Of a stretch of DNA of 64,000 nt, positions 9,019 to 20,371 are shown one piece after another. The notes below the pieces were generated by a model that had not been told where the DNA came from, did no database searches, and worked only from the letters and a program-made list of their open reading frames with translations. Source of the DNA: Marinobacterium rhizophilum DSM 18822 (GTDB lineage Bacteria; Pseudomonadota; Gammaproteobacteria; Pseudomonadales; Balneatricaceae); the NCBI RefSeq assembly GCF_000378045.1, contig NZ_KB899089.1, forward strand, positions 186,001 through 250,000, given 5' to 3'. The translations under genes and the position numbers were made by a program. Numbering within the stretch: the stretch's first letter is position 1; each line of letters opens with the position of its first letter.

Positions 9019-10731
9019 ATGCAGTCGGCCCAGCGGCAAACCAGCGAATCCGTGATCAGACTGCTGATCGTTGCCGATGATCAGCAGACGTCGGACAGAA
9101 TCAGCAGTCTTCTGAATACAGAACATGTGTATGACATCCAGTATTCCAAAGACGTCAACCAGGCGCTGAACCTGATCGGGCATGAAAAGATAGACCTGCT
9201 GTTTTTGTGCCTGCCGGCGACCCATCTGCTCGACAATGCCACCCTGCTGACCTTCAAGCGCAGCAACAGCACCATTCCGATCATCGTGCTTGATGATGAC
9301 ATCAATGACCTGACCGGCCGCAAACTGCTGAACCAGGCCGTGGCTGACTACCTTCCGCTGCGCACACTGGCCGCAGATACCCTGCAACGCGCCATTCGTT
9401 ACGTACTGGGCAGCCAGCGCCAGCATGCCCAGATCGATTACCTGCGCCACGCCGACCCGCTCACGGCCATCGGCAACCGGCAATATTTCTATCGTCAGCT
9501 GCTTGAAAGCCTCGCGCGTATCGACAGTCACCAGCACTCTGTGGCGCTGATCACGGTGGATCTCGATGGTTTTCGCAAATTTAACAACAGCATTGGCCAT
9601 TCCGCCGGCGACGATGTGGTTCAGCAGCTGAGCCAGAGACTGCAAAGCTGTCTGCAGGACGAACAGTTATACCGCATTGGTGGCGACGAATTTGCCATCA
9701 TACTGGAGACGGAACAGGGTACCGACCTGCGCGCCAGTACCCTGGAACTGATCGCCCGACTGATGCAGCACGTGAGCCACCCCTACCACTGCAACGAACG
9801 CGAAATCATGCTGCCCAGCAGCATCGGTGTCGCCTTTGCGCCGGAGCACAGCCGGGAGCTGGACGCATTGATCCGCCAGGCATCCCAGGCACGGCAACGG
9901 GCCAAGCAACTGCACGGCTGCAGCTATGCCATTTTCGAATCCGCCAAGGACACCGATCCCGCCACCCAGATCACGCTGGAGCCGGAACTCTGGAGCGCGC
10001 TGCGCCAGGAGCAGTTTGTGCTCTATTACCAGCCACGCATCGACCTGCGTACCGGCAAGATCATCGGTGCCGAGGCGCTGATGCGCTGGAATCACCCGGA
10101 GCGTGGATTGGTCCAGCCCGATGAGTTCATCCCGACCGCCGAGAAAACCGGGCTCATTGTCCCCATGGGATACTGGGCCATCCACCAGGCCGGCCAAGAC
10201 ATGCTCAAGTTCAAGGAAGCCGGTTTCCGGTACGGCAGCATTGGCGTAAACCTGTCGTTTCGGCAATTCAAGGATGACTTTCTCGCCAAGACCATCAAGC
10301 GCATCATCGACAAAAACCAGATAGACCCGCATCGCCTTGAGTTCGAACTGACCGAAACCGCACTGTTTTCGGATGAAGCCCATGTGCAAAGCTGCCTTAA
10401 GGAACTCAGCGCCCTGGGCATCGATTTCTCGCTGGACGATTTCGGCACCGGTTACTCATCCTTTGCCCTGCTACAGAAGCTGCCCATCAGTACGCTCAAG
10501 ATCGACAAATCGTTTGTCGCCGGCGTGAATCAGAGCAAGGATGATGAAGAGATCGTGCGCGCCATTATTAATCTGGCGCATAACCTGCAGAAAAAAGTCA
10601 TTGCTGAGGGCGTTGAAAACAAGACTCAGCTGGAGTTTCTGATTCGCCACGACTGTGACCAGGTGCAGGGGTATTTCTTTAGCCCCCCCGTACCCATCGA
10701 AGACTTCATGCGCATGCTGCGCGGTAACTAA
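9019..10731 (+). CDS. GGDEF-EAL cyclic-di-GMP protein with degenerate receiver domain
   Basis: 570 residues from ATG 9019. Residues ~12-130 resemble a response-regulator receiver, but the phospho-acceptor position reads Cys64 (LLFLCLPATH) and the conserved Lys is Leu114, although the acidic pair Asp20-Asp21 remains. The GGDEF domain keeps RIGGDEF (221-225) without an obvious RxxD inhibitory site. The EAL domain looks complete: EAL 352-354, NLSFRQF, ELTETAL, DDFGTGYSS, KIDKSFV, AEGVEN and VQGYFF. It is likely a c-di-GMP phosphodiesterase, perhaps bifunctional, with non-phosphorylation input. The longer frame from 8860 lacks a plausible start. The stop overlaps comM (convergent) by four bases. 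Confidence 0.88.
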   Translation: MQSAQRQTSESVIRLLIVADDQQTSDRISSLLNTEHVYDIQYSKDVNQALNLIGHEKIDLLFLCLPATHLLDNATLLTFKRSNSTIPIIVLDDDINDLTGRKLLNQAVADYLPLRTLAADTLQRAIRYVLGSQRQHAQIDYLRHADPLTAIGNRQYFYRQLLESLARIDSHQHSVALITVDLDGFRKFNNSIGHSAGDDVVQQLSQRLQSCLQDEQLYRIGGDEFAIILETEQGTDLRASTLELIARLMQHVSHPYHCNEREIMLPSSIGVAFAPEHSRELDALIRQASQARQRAKQLHGCSYAIFESAKDTDPATQITLEPELWSALRQEQFVLYYQPRIDLRTGKIIGAEALMRWNHPERGLVQPDEFIPTAEKTGLIVPMGYWAIHQAGQDMLKFKEAGFRYGSIGVNLSFRQFKDDFLAKTIKRIIDKNQIDPHRLEFELTETALFSDEAHVQSCLKELSALGIDFSLDDFGTGYSSFALLQKLPISTLKIDKSFVAGVNQSKDDEEIVRAIINLAHNLQKKVIAEGVENKTQLEFLIRHDCDQVQGYFFSPPVPIEDFMRMLRGN

Positions 10732-12251
10732 CCCTTCGCCGAGCCACCCTGGCGCATCAGGCCCTGGCGAAAGCCCAGCGCTTCCAGCAACTGGGCCTCA
10801 CAAACACGCTCCTCGCCCGCCAGATCCGCCAGCGTGCGCGCCACGCGCAGTATCCGGTGGCAGGCGCGGGCCGAAAGCCCCAGCCGAGTGGCCGCATTGA
10901 CCAGCAACGCACGCTGCGGCTTTTCCAGGCAGCACACCTGGTCCAGTTCAGCGGATCCCAGATCACGGTTAGGCCTGCCCTGGCGCGCTTCCTGCAACGC
11001 CATCGCTGCCGCCACCCGCTTCGCCACGACAGCACTGGATTCGCCCCGACCGGCGGTGGGGTCCAGCAGCTGCGCAGGATCCAGCGCCTTGACGTTGAGC
11101 TGCATATCAAAGCGATCCAGCAGCGGACCCGAAATGCGTCCCTGGTAACGCTGTATCTGATCCGGCGTGCAGCGACAGCGCCCCGACGTATCGCCGAAAT
11201 ACCCGCAGGGGCAGGGGTTCATGGCGGCCAGTAGCTGAAAACGGGCAGGAAAAAGCATCTGGCTGGCCGCTCTGGAAATAAGAATCTCTCCGGTTTCCAG
11301 AGGCTCGCGCAGCACATCCAGCACCGAGCGGGGGAACTCCGGCAACTCATCCAGAAACAGCACGCCCTGGTGCGCCAGCGATATTTCGCCGGGGCGCGGC
11401 TGGCTGCCACCGCCCACCAGAGCCACCGCAGATGCCGTATGGTGCGGGTTGCGAAAGGGGCGGCTGCCCTGGCCGACGGTATCAATGCCACAACCGGCCA
11501 CCGAATACACCGCGGCCACTTCCAGCCGCTCCCGCTCCCCCAGTGCCGGCAGCAGCCCCGGCAACCGGGCCGCCAGCATGCTCTTGCCACTGCCGGGCGG
11601 GCCGCTGAATAGCAGGTTATGACTGCCGGCGGCGGCTACCTCGAGCGCACGGCGCGCCTGATACTGTCCCTTGACCTCGTCAAGGTCCGGCAAGCCGGAG
11701 ACTTCCAGCGGCGCTAACGCCCTGGCGTGTTCCAGCGGAGTATCGCCGCGCAATGCAGAGGAGACCTGCAACAAATGATCGGCGACACGTACATCACAGC
11801 CCTGTACCAGGGCGGCTTCCGCGCCGTTCAAGCGCGGCACCAGCAGTGCGCGCTCCAGATCACGGCAGGACAGCGCCGCGGGCAAAACGCCCCGCACGGG
11901 CCTGATTTCTCCCGCCAGGGTCAGTTCACCCAGTACTTCCCAACCTTCGAGGCACGATGGGGGCAGTTGTTTCGATGCCGCCAGAATGCCCAGCGCAATT
12001 GCCAGATCATAACGCCCGCCTTCCTTGGGCAGGTCGGCGGGCGCCAGGTTGATCGTGATACGGCGTTGCGGATAATCGAAACCGGAATTAATCAGTGCGC
12101 TGCGTACTCGATCCTTGCTTTCCCGCACAGCCGCTTCGGGCAGGCCGACGATCGACAGCGAGGGCAAACCACCGGAAAGGTGCACTTCGACGGTAACCGC
12201 TGGTGCACTTATGCCCAGCATTGCGCGGGAATGAACCACTGCGAGTGACAT
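10728..12251 (-). CDS. comM: YifB/ComM-family Mg-chelatase-like AAA+ ATPase
   Basis: 507 residues. The Lon-like N-terminal part (VEVHLSGGLPSLSIVGLPE) is followed by an AAA+ core with Walker A FSGPPGSGKSML, Walker B GVLFLDELPEF, FRNPHHTASAVALVGGG, and CPCGYFGD with CRCTPDQ Cys residues; the C-terminal Mg-chelatase domain has LSARACHRILRVARTLADL. ComM is a hexameric helicase promoting branch migration during natural transformation; YifB-family genes also occur in non-competent bacteria. ATG 12251 has an AAGGATGG Shine-Dalgarno just upstream. Confidence 0.92.
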   Translation of the reverse strand: MSLAVVHSRAMLGISAPAVTVEVHLSGGLPSLSIVGLPEAAVRESKDRVRSALINSGFDYPQRRITINLAPADLPKEGGRYDLAIALGILAASKQLPPSCLEGWEVLGELTLAGEIRPVRGVLPAALSCRDLERALLVPRLNGAEAALVQGCDVRVADHLLQVSSALRGDTPLEHARALAPLEVSGLPDLDEVKGQYQARRALEVAAAGSHNLLFSGPPGSGKSMLAARLPGLLPALGERERLEVAAVYSVAGCGIDTVGQGSRPFRNPHHTASAVALVGGGSQPRPGEISLAHQGVLFLDELPEFPRSVLDVLREPLETGEILISRAASQMLFPARFQLLAAMNPCPCGYFGDTSGRCRCTPDQIQRYQGRISGPLLDRFDMQLNVKALDPAQLLDPTAGRGESSAVVAKRVAAAMALQEARQGRPNRDLGSAELDQVCCLEKPQRALLVNAATRLGLSARACHRILRVARTLADLAGEERVCEAQLLEALGFRQGLMRQGGSAKG

Positions 12252-12254
12252 AAG

Positions 12255-12327
12255 TACCATCCTTGGTATGCGGTTGCTTACTTAAGGTGCAGGTATCTGC
12301 ACTACGCGCTTGCACCATCCTTGTGCA
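12255..12327. repeat. three perfect palindromes between comM and ubiK
   Basis: TACCATCCTTGGTA (12255-12268), GTGCAGGTATCTGCAC (12287-12302) and TGCACCATCCTTGTGCA (12311-12327) are each symmetrical. The third fits GCAC-N7-GTGC, the NtrC pattern also present in front of glnK. CCATCCTTG is shared by the first and third. Confidence 0.6.
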
Positions 12328-12354
12328 TTTTTTAGCCAGCCTGAGACGGCGTGT

Positions 12355-12618
12355 TTATTCGTGGTTTTTGTTGTCGAGCCGCTGTTCGATTTCGCTGAGT
12401 TTGATTTCCAGCTGATCCACCTTTTCACGGGTTCGACCCAGCACGGCGGCCTGGGCATCGAACTCGTCCCGCGTTACAAGATCCAGACGCGCAAAACTGC
12501 TCTGCAAGACAGCGCGTACCTGCTGGCGCATGGCTTCCTGCCCCGGCAGGCTGCGCCCACCCTCAAACAACTCGCTCAGCTGGGCTGAAAGCGTCTCTAT
12601 CAGCTTTTGATTAAGCAT
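12355..12618 (-). CDS. ubiK: ubiquinone biosynthesis accessory factor UbiK (YqiC/BMFP family)
   Basis: 87 residues from ATG 12618, the usual length. The N-terminus (LNQKLIETLSAQLSELF) and the coiled-coil C-terminus (LGRTREKVDQLEIKLSEIEQRL) match UbiK, a membrane-associated coiled-coil protein that helps the Ubi complex with UbiJ in aerobic ubiquinone synthesis. The open frame runs upstream to 12897, but the extra residues have no family match. The comM-ubiK-glnK-amtB order is as in Pseudomonas. Confidence 0.87.
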   Translation of the reverse strand: MLNQKLIETLSAQLSELFEGGRSLPGQEAMRQQVRAVLQSSFARLDLVTRDEFDAQAAVLGRTREKVDQLEIKLSEIEQRLDNKNHE

Positions 12619-12724
12619 TGCACAAACTCCCGTAATTTCGCCCAAGCTTAGCATTTTTCGCAGGTCCGTCGCAGTGACCACAAGTGCAGAAGCACAGTGC
12701 CTGGGTAGTGATGGCAGCCATTTG

Positions 12725-12756
12725 GCACCAAAAAGGTGCGCGCACTCAAATCGTGC
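12725..12756 (+). promoter_or_regulatory. tandem NtrC-type enhancer sites upstream of glnK
   Basis: GCACCAAAAAGGTGC (12725-12739) and GCACTCAAATCGTGC (12742-12756) both fit GCAC-N7-GTGC, the core of the NtrC consensus, with centres 17 bp apart. They lie ~130 bp before the predicted sigma-54 start point, a normal enhancer distance. A half-site GGTGCC follows at ~12775. Confidence 0.8.
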
Positions 12757-12854
12757 ACGCAATAATCCCTTAATGGTGCCGAATCCGAAGGCATTTCCCC
12801 ACCTGGAGACAGCCCTTAAAGACAACGCTTTGTTATTTAAAGACTTATGCAACA

Positions 12855-12870
12855 TGGCACAACATTCGCT
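12855..12870 (+). promoter_or_regulatory. sigma-54 promoter for glnK-amtB
   Basis: TGGCACAACATTCGCT has the invariant GG (12856-12857) and GC (12868-12869) with the required 10-base spacing, and a perfect -24 element TGGCAC; the -12 element differs by one base from TTGC. Transcription would start near 12880, giving a leader of ~75 bases before glnK. Confidence 0.8.
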
Positions 12871-12938
12871 TATGAATAACCAACCGTTTCGGGCCACCTT
12901 TAACTCCGGGGCGGCTCGTACAAGGAATCAGTCCATAG

Positions 12939-13292
<354 letters not shown>

Positions 13293-13333
13293 TATAAAAA
13301 TTAACCAATCGCGCCTGACGGAGGGCCGTCGAG

Positions 13334-14608
13334 ATGGAAGAGCTTCTCAACACGACCGTTGCGGATTTATCGCAGCTTAAATATGCCGTTGATACCTTTT
13401 ACTTTCTGGTATGCGGCGCCCTGGTAATGTGGATGGCCGCTGGCTTCGCGATGCTCGAAGCGGGCCTGGTTCGCGCCAAGAACACAACCGAAATTCTGAC
13501 CAAGAACATCGCTCTCTACGCCATCGCCTGTACCATGTACCTGCTCTGCGGTTACTACATCATGTACAGCTCCGATGCTGGCGGCGTACTGCCGAACTTC
13601 GGTGCCCTGATCGGTGACGAAAACGCTGTCGATGCCGTGCTGGCCGGTGGCGATGACGCACCCTACTATTCGGCCCGTTCGGACTTCTTCTTCCAGGTGG
13701 TGTTCGTCGCCACGGCAATGTCCATCGTCTCCGGTGCCGTTGCCGAGCGCATGAAGCTCTGGTCCTTCCTGGCATTCGCTGTCGTCATGACCGGTGTGAT
13801 CTACCCGGTTGAAGGTTACTGGACCTGGGGTGGCGGTTTCCTCAGCGAAGCCGGTTTCTCTGACTTCGCCGGTTCAGGTATCGTCCACATGGCAGGTGCC
13901 GCTGCAGCCCTGGCAGGTGTTCTGGTATTGGGTGCCCGTAAAGGCAAGTACGGCAAGAATGGCGAGATCAATGCCATCCCTGGCGCCAACCTGCCGCTGG
14001 CGACTCTGGGTACCTTCATCCTGTGGATGGGCTGGTTCGGCTTCAACGGCGGTTCGGAGCTGAAGCTGTCCGATGTCGGTGAAGCCAATGCGGTCGCCCA
14101 GGTTTTCGTTAACACCAACGCGGCGGCAGCCGGCGGTGTTATCGCAGCCCTGATCGTGGCACGCCTGTGGTTCAAGAAGGCCGACCTGACAATGGCGCTC
14201 AACGGCGCGCTCGCTGGCCTGGTTGCCATCACGGCTGACCCGCTGTCTGCAAGCGCCCTGGTTTCAACGCTGATCGGTGCGGTTGGCGGTGTACTGGTGG
14301 TGTTCTCCATCGTCACTCTGGACAAAATCAAGATTGATGATCCTGTCGGCGCCATCTCCGTTCACGGTGTCGTAGGTATCTGGGGTCTGCTGGCAGTACC
14401 GTTCAACAACGCTGATGCCACCTTTGGCGCCCAGCTGCTGGGTATCGTATCCATCTTCGGCTGGGTCTTCCTGGCGAGCCTGGTAGTATGGCTGTTGCTC
14501 AAAGCCATCATGGGTGTTCGCGTTACCGAGGAAGAGGAATACGAAGGCGTCGACCTTGCCGAGTGCGGCATGGAAGCCTACCCGGAATTCAGCGCCACCA
14601 AGAAGTAA
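13334..14608 (+). CDS. amtB: ammonium transporter AmtB
   Basis: 424 residues with about eleven membrane segments expected for mature AmtB. Conserved parts visible: WMAAGFAMLEAGLVRAKNT, GYWTWGGGFLS, DFAGSGIVHMAGAAAALAG, LGTFILWMGWFGFNGGS, and the second pore-His region ISVHGVVGIWGLLAVP. It conducts ammonium/ammonia across the inner membrane and is gated by GlnK. No long cleavable signal is obvious before the first membrane segment. Operon with glnK. Confidence 0.95.
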   Translation: MEELLNTTVADLSQLKYAVDTFYFLVCGALVMWMAAGFAMLEAGLVRAKNTTEILTKNIALYAIACTMYLLCGYYIMYSSDAGGVLPNFGALIGDENAVDAVLAGGDDAPYYSARSDFFFQVVFVATAMSIVSGAVAERMKLWSFLAFAVVMTGVIYPVEGYWTWGGGFLSEAGFSDFAGSGIVHMAGAAAALAGVLVLGARKGKYGKNGEINAIPGANLPLATLGTFILWMGWFGFNGGSELKLSDVGEANAVAQVFVNTNAAAAGGVIAALIVARLWFKKADLTMALNGALAGLVAITADPLSASALVSTLIGAVGGVLVVFSIVTLDKIKIDDPVGAISVHGVVGIWGLLAVPFNNADATFGAQLLGIVSIFGWVFLASLVVWLLLKAIMGVRVTEEEEYEGVDLAECGMEAYPEFSATKK

Positions 14609-14631
14609 ATCTTCAGCACTTCATTTAAAGT

Positions 14632-14656
14632 AAAGGGCGCCGCAGGGCGCCCTTTT
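14632..14656 (+). terminator. rho-independent terminator after amtB
   Basis: Perfect 10-bp stem AAAGGGCGCC / GGCGCCCTTT (14632-14641 with 14646-14655, loop GCAG) running into T residues. It separates the glnK-amtB operon from the second PII gene. Confidence 0.88.
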
Positions 14657-14730
14657 CATTACCGGAGACAGCAGCGCCCGCACTTTTATGCACGCACAGG
14701 CCAGCGTAGGCGCCGACACGATTTTACGAG

Positions 14731-14736
14731 TATACT
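14731..14736 (+). promoter_or_regulatory. possible -10 element of the second PII gene
   Basis: TATACT at 14731-14736 matches the sigma-70 -10 consensus in five of six positions, about 125 bases before the start at 14862. I see no good -35 at 17 bases, and no NtrC or sigma-54 pattern, so this gene may be expressed constitutively, unlike glnK. Confidence 0.35.
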
Positions 14737-14738
14737 GA

Positions 14739-15200
<462 letters not shown>

Positions 15201-15266
15201 CCCCGGACATCGGCACAGCGAGCGCTTGATTCTGCGCCGCTGTGGATAACTCCAGATACCCAAAAG

Positions 15267-15286
15267 CACCCGCCGGGTGTTTTTTT
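15267..15286 (+). terminator. rho-independent terminator after the second PII gene
   Basis: CACCC (15267-15271), loop GCC, GGGTG (15275-15279), then seven T residues. An A-run also precedes the stem. Confidence 0.75.
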
Positions 15287-15402
15287 ATGCCTGATAAAAA
15301 CACCACACAGCGGCTTCTTGAACGGTTCCACAAAAACTACCCACAACATACTCACAAATCAAAAGCTGTGGAAAAACTGTTTACCGCTTGTGTCAAACCA
15401 CT

Positions 15403-15432
15403 TTGACTCTTTTGTATATCATTGTTTTATAT
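15403..15432 (+). promoter_or_regulatory. possible sigma-70 promoter upstream of the DUF1338-ast genes
   Basis: TTGACT (15403-15408) followed after 18 bases by TTATAT (15427-15432), or after 16 by TTTTAT. It sits inside the AT-rich region, about 300 bases before the DUF1338 start, so it would imply a long leader. Confidence 0.35.
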
Positions 15433-15729
15433 AGCCTTTATTTGATTTCATTCGAATATGACGCTGTTATGCACAGCGCACCTAAACACAGCCCTCAAAA
15501 GTTACCCCCAATTTCGGGATATCTGAGACATGCAGCGTTTCAGACGCTCGCCGTCTTTTTCGTCCCGCTCATCACTGCAGCCACTGTGCGCGCCAAGCCC
15601 CGTAGCACCCGTGCAGCATAATTAATTGCAGAGCGTCTAAACTGACATGTGCAACGGTATGATCACCGCGTAGTAGCACCGTGCGGGGCGGGGAGCGTCG
15701 CGGTACAACCAGTTCTGAGGGGGTGCAAG

Positions 15730-16533
15730 ATGAAACGTGAGCAGCTGGATCACATGCTGGACATGCTCTGGCAGGACTTCCTCGAAATTAACCCTGATGC
15801 CCGCCGCATTCACAACCTGCTCGCAGCAGATAACCCGCACTTGCAGGTTGACCACCTGAGCCTGCATACGCTGGCCCTGCCAAGGGTCAATATTGCTCAG
15901 CTGGCCAAACCATTTGAGCGCGCCGGATACCAGCCCCACGGCGAATTTGACATTACAGGTACCCGACTCTTCGCACGCTACTACAAGCACCCCGACACAA
16001 CCCTGCCGAAACTGCTTTTTACCGAGCTGAACGTCGATTCCCTGGAGGATGAAGTTCGAAATAACCTGCACCAGTTCATCAGCCAGATTTCACCCGCCGC
16101 CTTGCTGCAGGATGACTTTTGCGCATCGGGCCGTCACTGGAAGATCGATTACGACAGCTATCAACAACTGCAACGCAGCTCCGAGTTTGCTGCCTGGATC
16201 GCCGCGTTCGGCTTTCGCGCCCACCATTATGCGTTGCTGATCAACAGTCTGAGCCTTCACAACAGCATTGATGATCTGAATGATTATCTGCTGGAACAGG
16301 GCTTTAGGCTCGACTGTGAGAATGGTCTGGTGCAGGGTTCCGCAGAGGAATACCTCGAACAGTCCGCCACGACTTCGGGTACCGCCGAGGTCGAATTCAG
16401 CGACGGGAGCGTGCGCATCCCCGGCGGCCATTTGGCCTTTATTCGCCGCTACCCGGCCGGCGACGGCCGACTTTACCAGGGTTTTATCAGAACATCCGCC
16501 GCGCCTCCTGCACCTTATCCAGAATACCGCTGA
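15730..16533 (+). CDS. DUF1338-family protein (HglS-related) with altered active-site residues
   Basis: 267 residues, matching the short form of DUF1338, the family of 2-oxoadipate dioxygenase/decarboxylase HglS. The two metal-ligand His positions look kept (His42 in VDHLSLH; His165-His166 in RAHHYALLINSL). The Glu ligand usually in a YYEFA-R-Y pattern corresponds here to Ala236 (HLAFIRRYP), and the Arg usually four residues after the first His is His46. The C-terminal QGFI survives but the tail is divergent. ATG 15730 has a GAGGGGGTG Shine-Dalgarno. It lies 33 bases before astA. DUF1338 genes are known next to ast genes, but the role there is unclear; activity is doubtful. Confidence 0.78.
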   Translation: MKREQLDHMLDMLWQDFLEINPDARRIHNLLAADNPHLQVDHLSLHTLALPRVNIAQLAKPFERAGYQPHGEFDITGTRLFARYYKHPDTTLPKLLFTELNVDSLEDEVRNNLHQFISQISPAALLQDDFCASGRHWKIDYDSYQQLQRSSEFAAWIAAFGFRAHHYALLINSLSLHNSIDDLNDYLLEQGFRLDCENGLVQGSAEEYLEQSATTSGTAEVEFSDGSVRIPGGHLAFIRRYPAGDGRLYQGFIRTSAAPPAPYPEYR

Positions 16534-16566
16534 CAATACCGCTGCAATCATGCCAGGGAGAGTTAA

Positions 16567-19070
<2,504 letters not shown>

Positions 19071-19087
19071 ACCCTTACCGCTAACCG

Positions 19088-20371
19088 CTAAGCCACCGGC
19101 AAGCGGATCAGCAGTTCCAGCCCGCCCTGGGGATGATTGCGCGCTTCAATGCTGCCACCGAGGATCCGCAACGCCCGCCGCGCAATACTCAGTCCCAGGC
19201 CATAACCGTCTGACCGGGTATCGCTACGCTGGCGAAAGAACGGATCGAACAGCTGCTGCAACGCTTCGGCGGCCACGCCCGGGCCATGATCCCGAATTCG
19301 CAACTCATGCGTTGTACCAACAAGACTATGGCGCATTTCAATAGCGGCACCTGCGGGCGTATGTTTAAGCGCATTATTGAATACGTTGCCCAGGGCACGC
19401 TCCAGCAACTGCCGGTTGCCCCGTACCCGGCAACTTTGCGGCAACTCGATGGAGAGCGGCCGGTCAGGCTGCTGAAAACGGATATCCTCTTTGAGTTCCA
19501 TCACCAGCTCGCGCACATTGAAGACCTCGGACACCGACTCCAGCGCCTCGAGCCGCGACAACGACAGTATTTCAGTGATCAATCGGTCGATTCGATCACA
19601 CTCACGGTTGAGGCGCTGCAACAGCGGATCGCCCTCGCCCAGGCGCTGCTCCAGCAGCCCGGCCGCGGCCTGCAGACGTGCCAGCGGGGCGCGCAGCTCA
19701 TGGGAGACATCCTGCATCAGGCGCTGACTTGCGCCCAGGGTGCGCTCGACATAGTCCGCCATGGTATCGAATTCGCGCGCCAGCTCGCCAATCTCATCAC
19801 CCCGTACCGCCAGTTTCTGATCCGTGCGCACCGATAGATCACCCTCAGACAGCGCCCGGGTGTGCAGTCGCAAGCGCTTCAGCGGACGCACCACCAGCCA
19901 GGTCAGCACAAGGCTGGTCAACGCAGAGACCAGCAGGATCAACACGATTTGTACGGACACCAGCAAGCCGACAAAACGGCCAAAGGGTTCTTGCGGCGGC
20001 CAGGCGCCCACCTGAACCCGATAGCTGCGCCCGGATTCGGAGACCAGTTCAAAGGTCAACTCCGGCCTGGCACCCGGCCCATGCCGCGGCAGGGTATCTA
20101 TCACCGGCTCGCGGCCGTGCAGCTCCACAATGCGAATGCCTGGAATGCCGCGGGATCGCTTGTTCCGCGGGAACCTGTCGAGCCGTTTACCCTCCTCATA
20201 ACGCTCCAGAATCCGCTCTGCCAGGGCATAGGCCCGCGCTTCCTGTACCTCGGCGTCGCGCTCGTGGCTCGCCATGCTGCCAACAATCAGTACCGTGGCA
20301 ACAATGACCAGCACACTGCTGAGCCAGATGGCGAGAAAGATCTTCCAGTACAGGCTGCGATACCACTTCAT
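19088..20371 (-). CDS. cpxA: sensor histidine kinase, CpxA type
   Basis: 427 residues. N-terminal membrane segment (~9-30), a periplasmic loop of ~100 residues, a second membrane segment (~135-160), then HAMP (VVRPLKRL), the H-box DVSHELRAPLARLQAA, N-box GNVFNNALKHTP, G1 DHGPGV and G2 GYGLGLSIARRAL. CpxA detects envelope stress and phosphorylates CpxR. The identification rests on the family-like H-box, the cpxR overlap and the CpxR box plus CpxP-like gene alongside. The convergent astD ends 17 bases away. Confidence 0.85.
   Translation of the reverse strand: MKWYRSLYWKIFLAIWLSSVLVIVATVLIVGSMASHERDAEVQEARAYALAERILERYEEGKRLDRFPRNKRSRGIPGIRIVELHGREPVIDTLPRHGPGARPELTFELVSESGRSYRVQVGAWPPQEPFGRFVGLLVSVQIVLILLVSALTSLVLTWLVVRPLKRLRLHTRALSEGDLSVRTDQKLAVRGDEIGELAREFDTMADYVERTLGASQRLMQDVSHELRAPLARLQAAAGLLEQRLGEGDPLLQRLNRECDRIDRLITEILSLSRLEALESVSEVFNVRELVMELKEDIRFQQPDRPLSIELPQSCRVRGNRQLLERALGNVFNNALKHTPAGAAIEMRHSLVGTTHELRIRDHGPGVAAEALQQLFDPFFRQRSDTRSDGYGLGLSIARRALRILGGSIEARNHPQGGLELLIRLPVA

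Larger units (their letters stand above)
15241..15475. promoter_or_regulatory. AT-rich gene-free region with clustered DnaA-box-like sites
   Basis: From 15201 to 15729 I find no gene. The stretch from ~15290 is conspicuously AT-rich. It holds TGTGGATAA (15241-15249, complement of the perfect DnaA box TTATCCACA), TTATGCACA (15467-15475, fits TTATNCACA), TGTGGAAAA (15367-15375, one mismatch on the complement) and CTACCCACA (15337-15345, two mismatches). No dnaA, dnaN or parA neighbours are present. Confidence 0.5.

Noticed and set aside
12619-12897. 93-residue N-terminal extension of UbiK
   Set aside because: It overlaps the glnK enhancer region and does not resemble the family; ATG 12618 gives the standard UbiK start.
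15241-15475. Chromosomal origin of replication
   Set aside because: DnaA-box-like sites are present, but none of the usual oriC neighbours (dnaA, dnaN, gidA, parAB) are in the window.
15388-15621. 77-codon frame in the DnaA-box region
   Set aside because: Low-complexity, AT-rich, no ribosome site and no family; likely chance.
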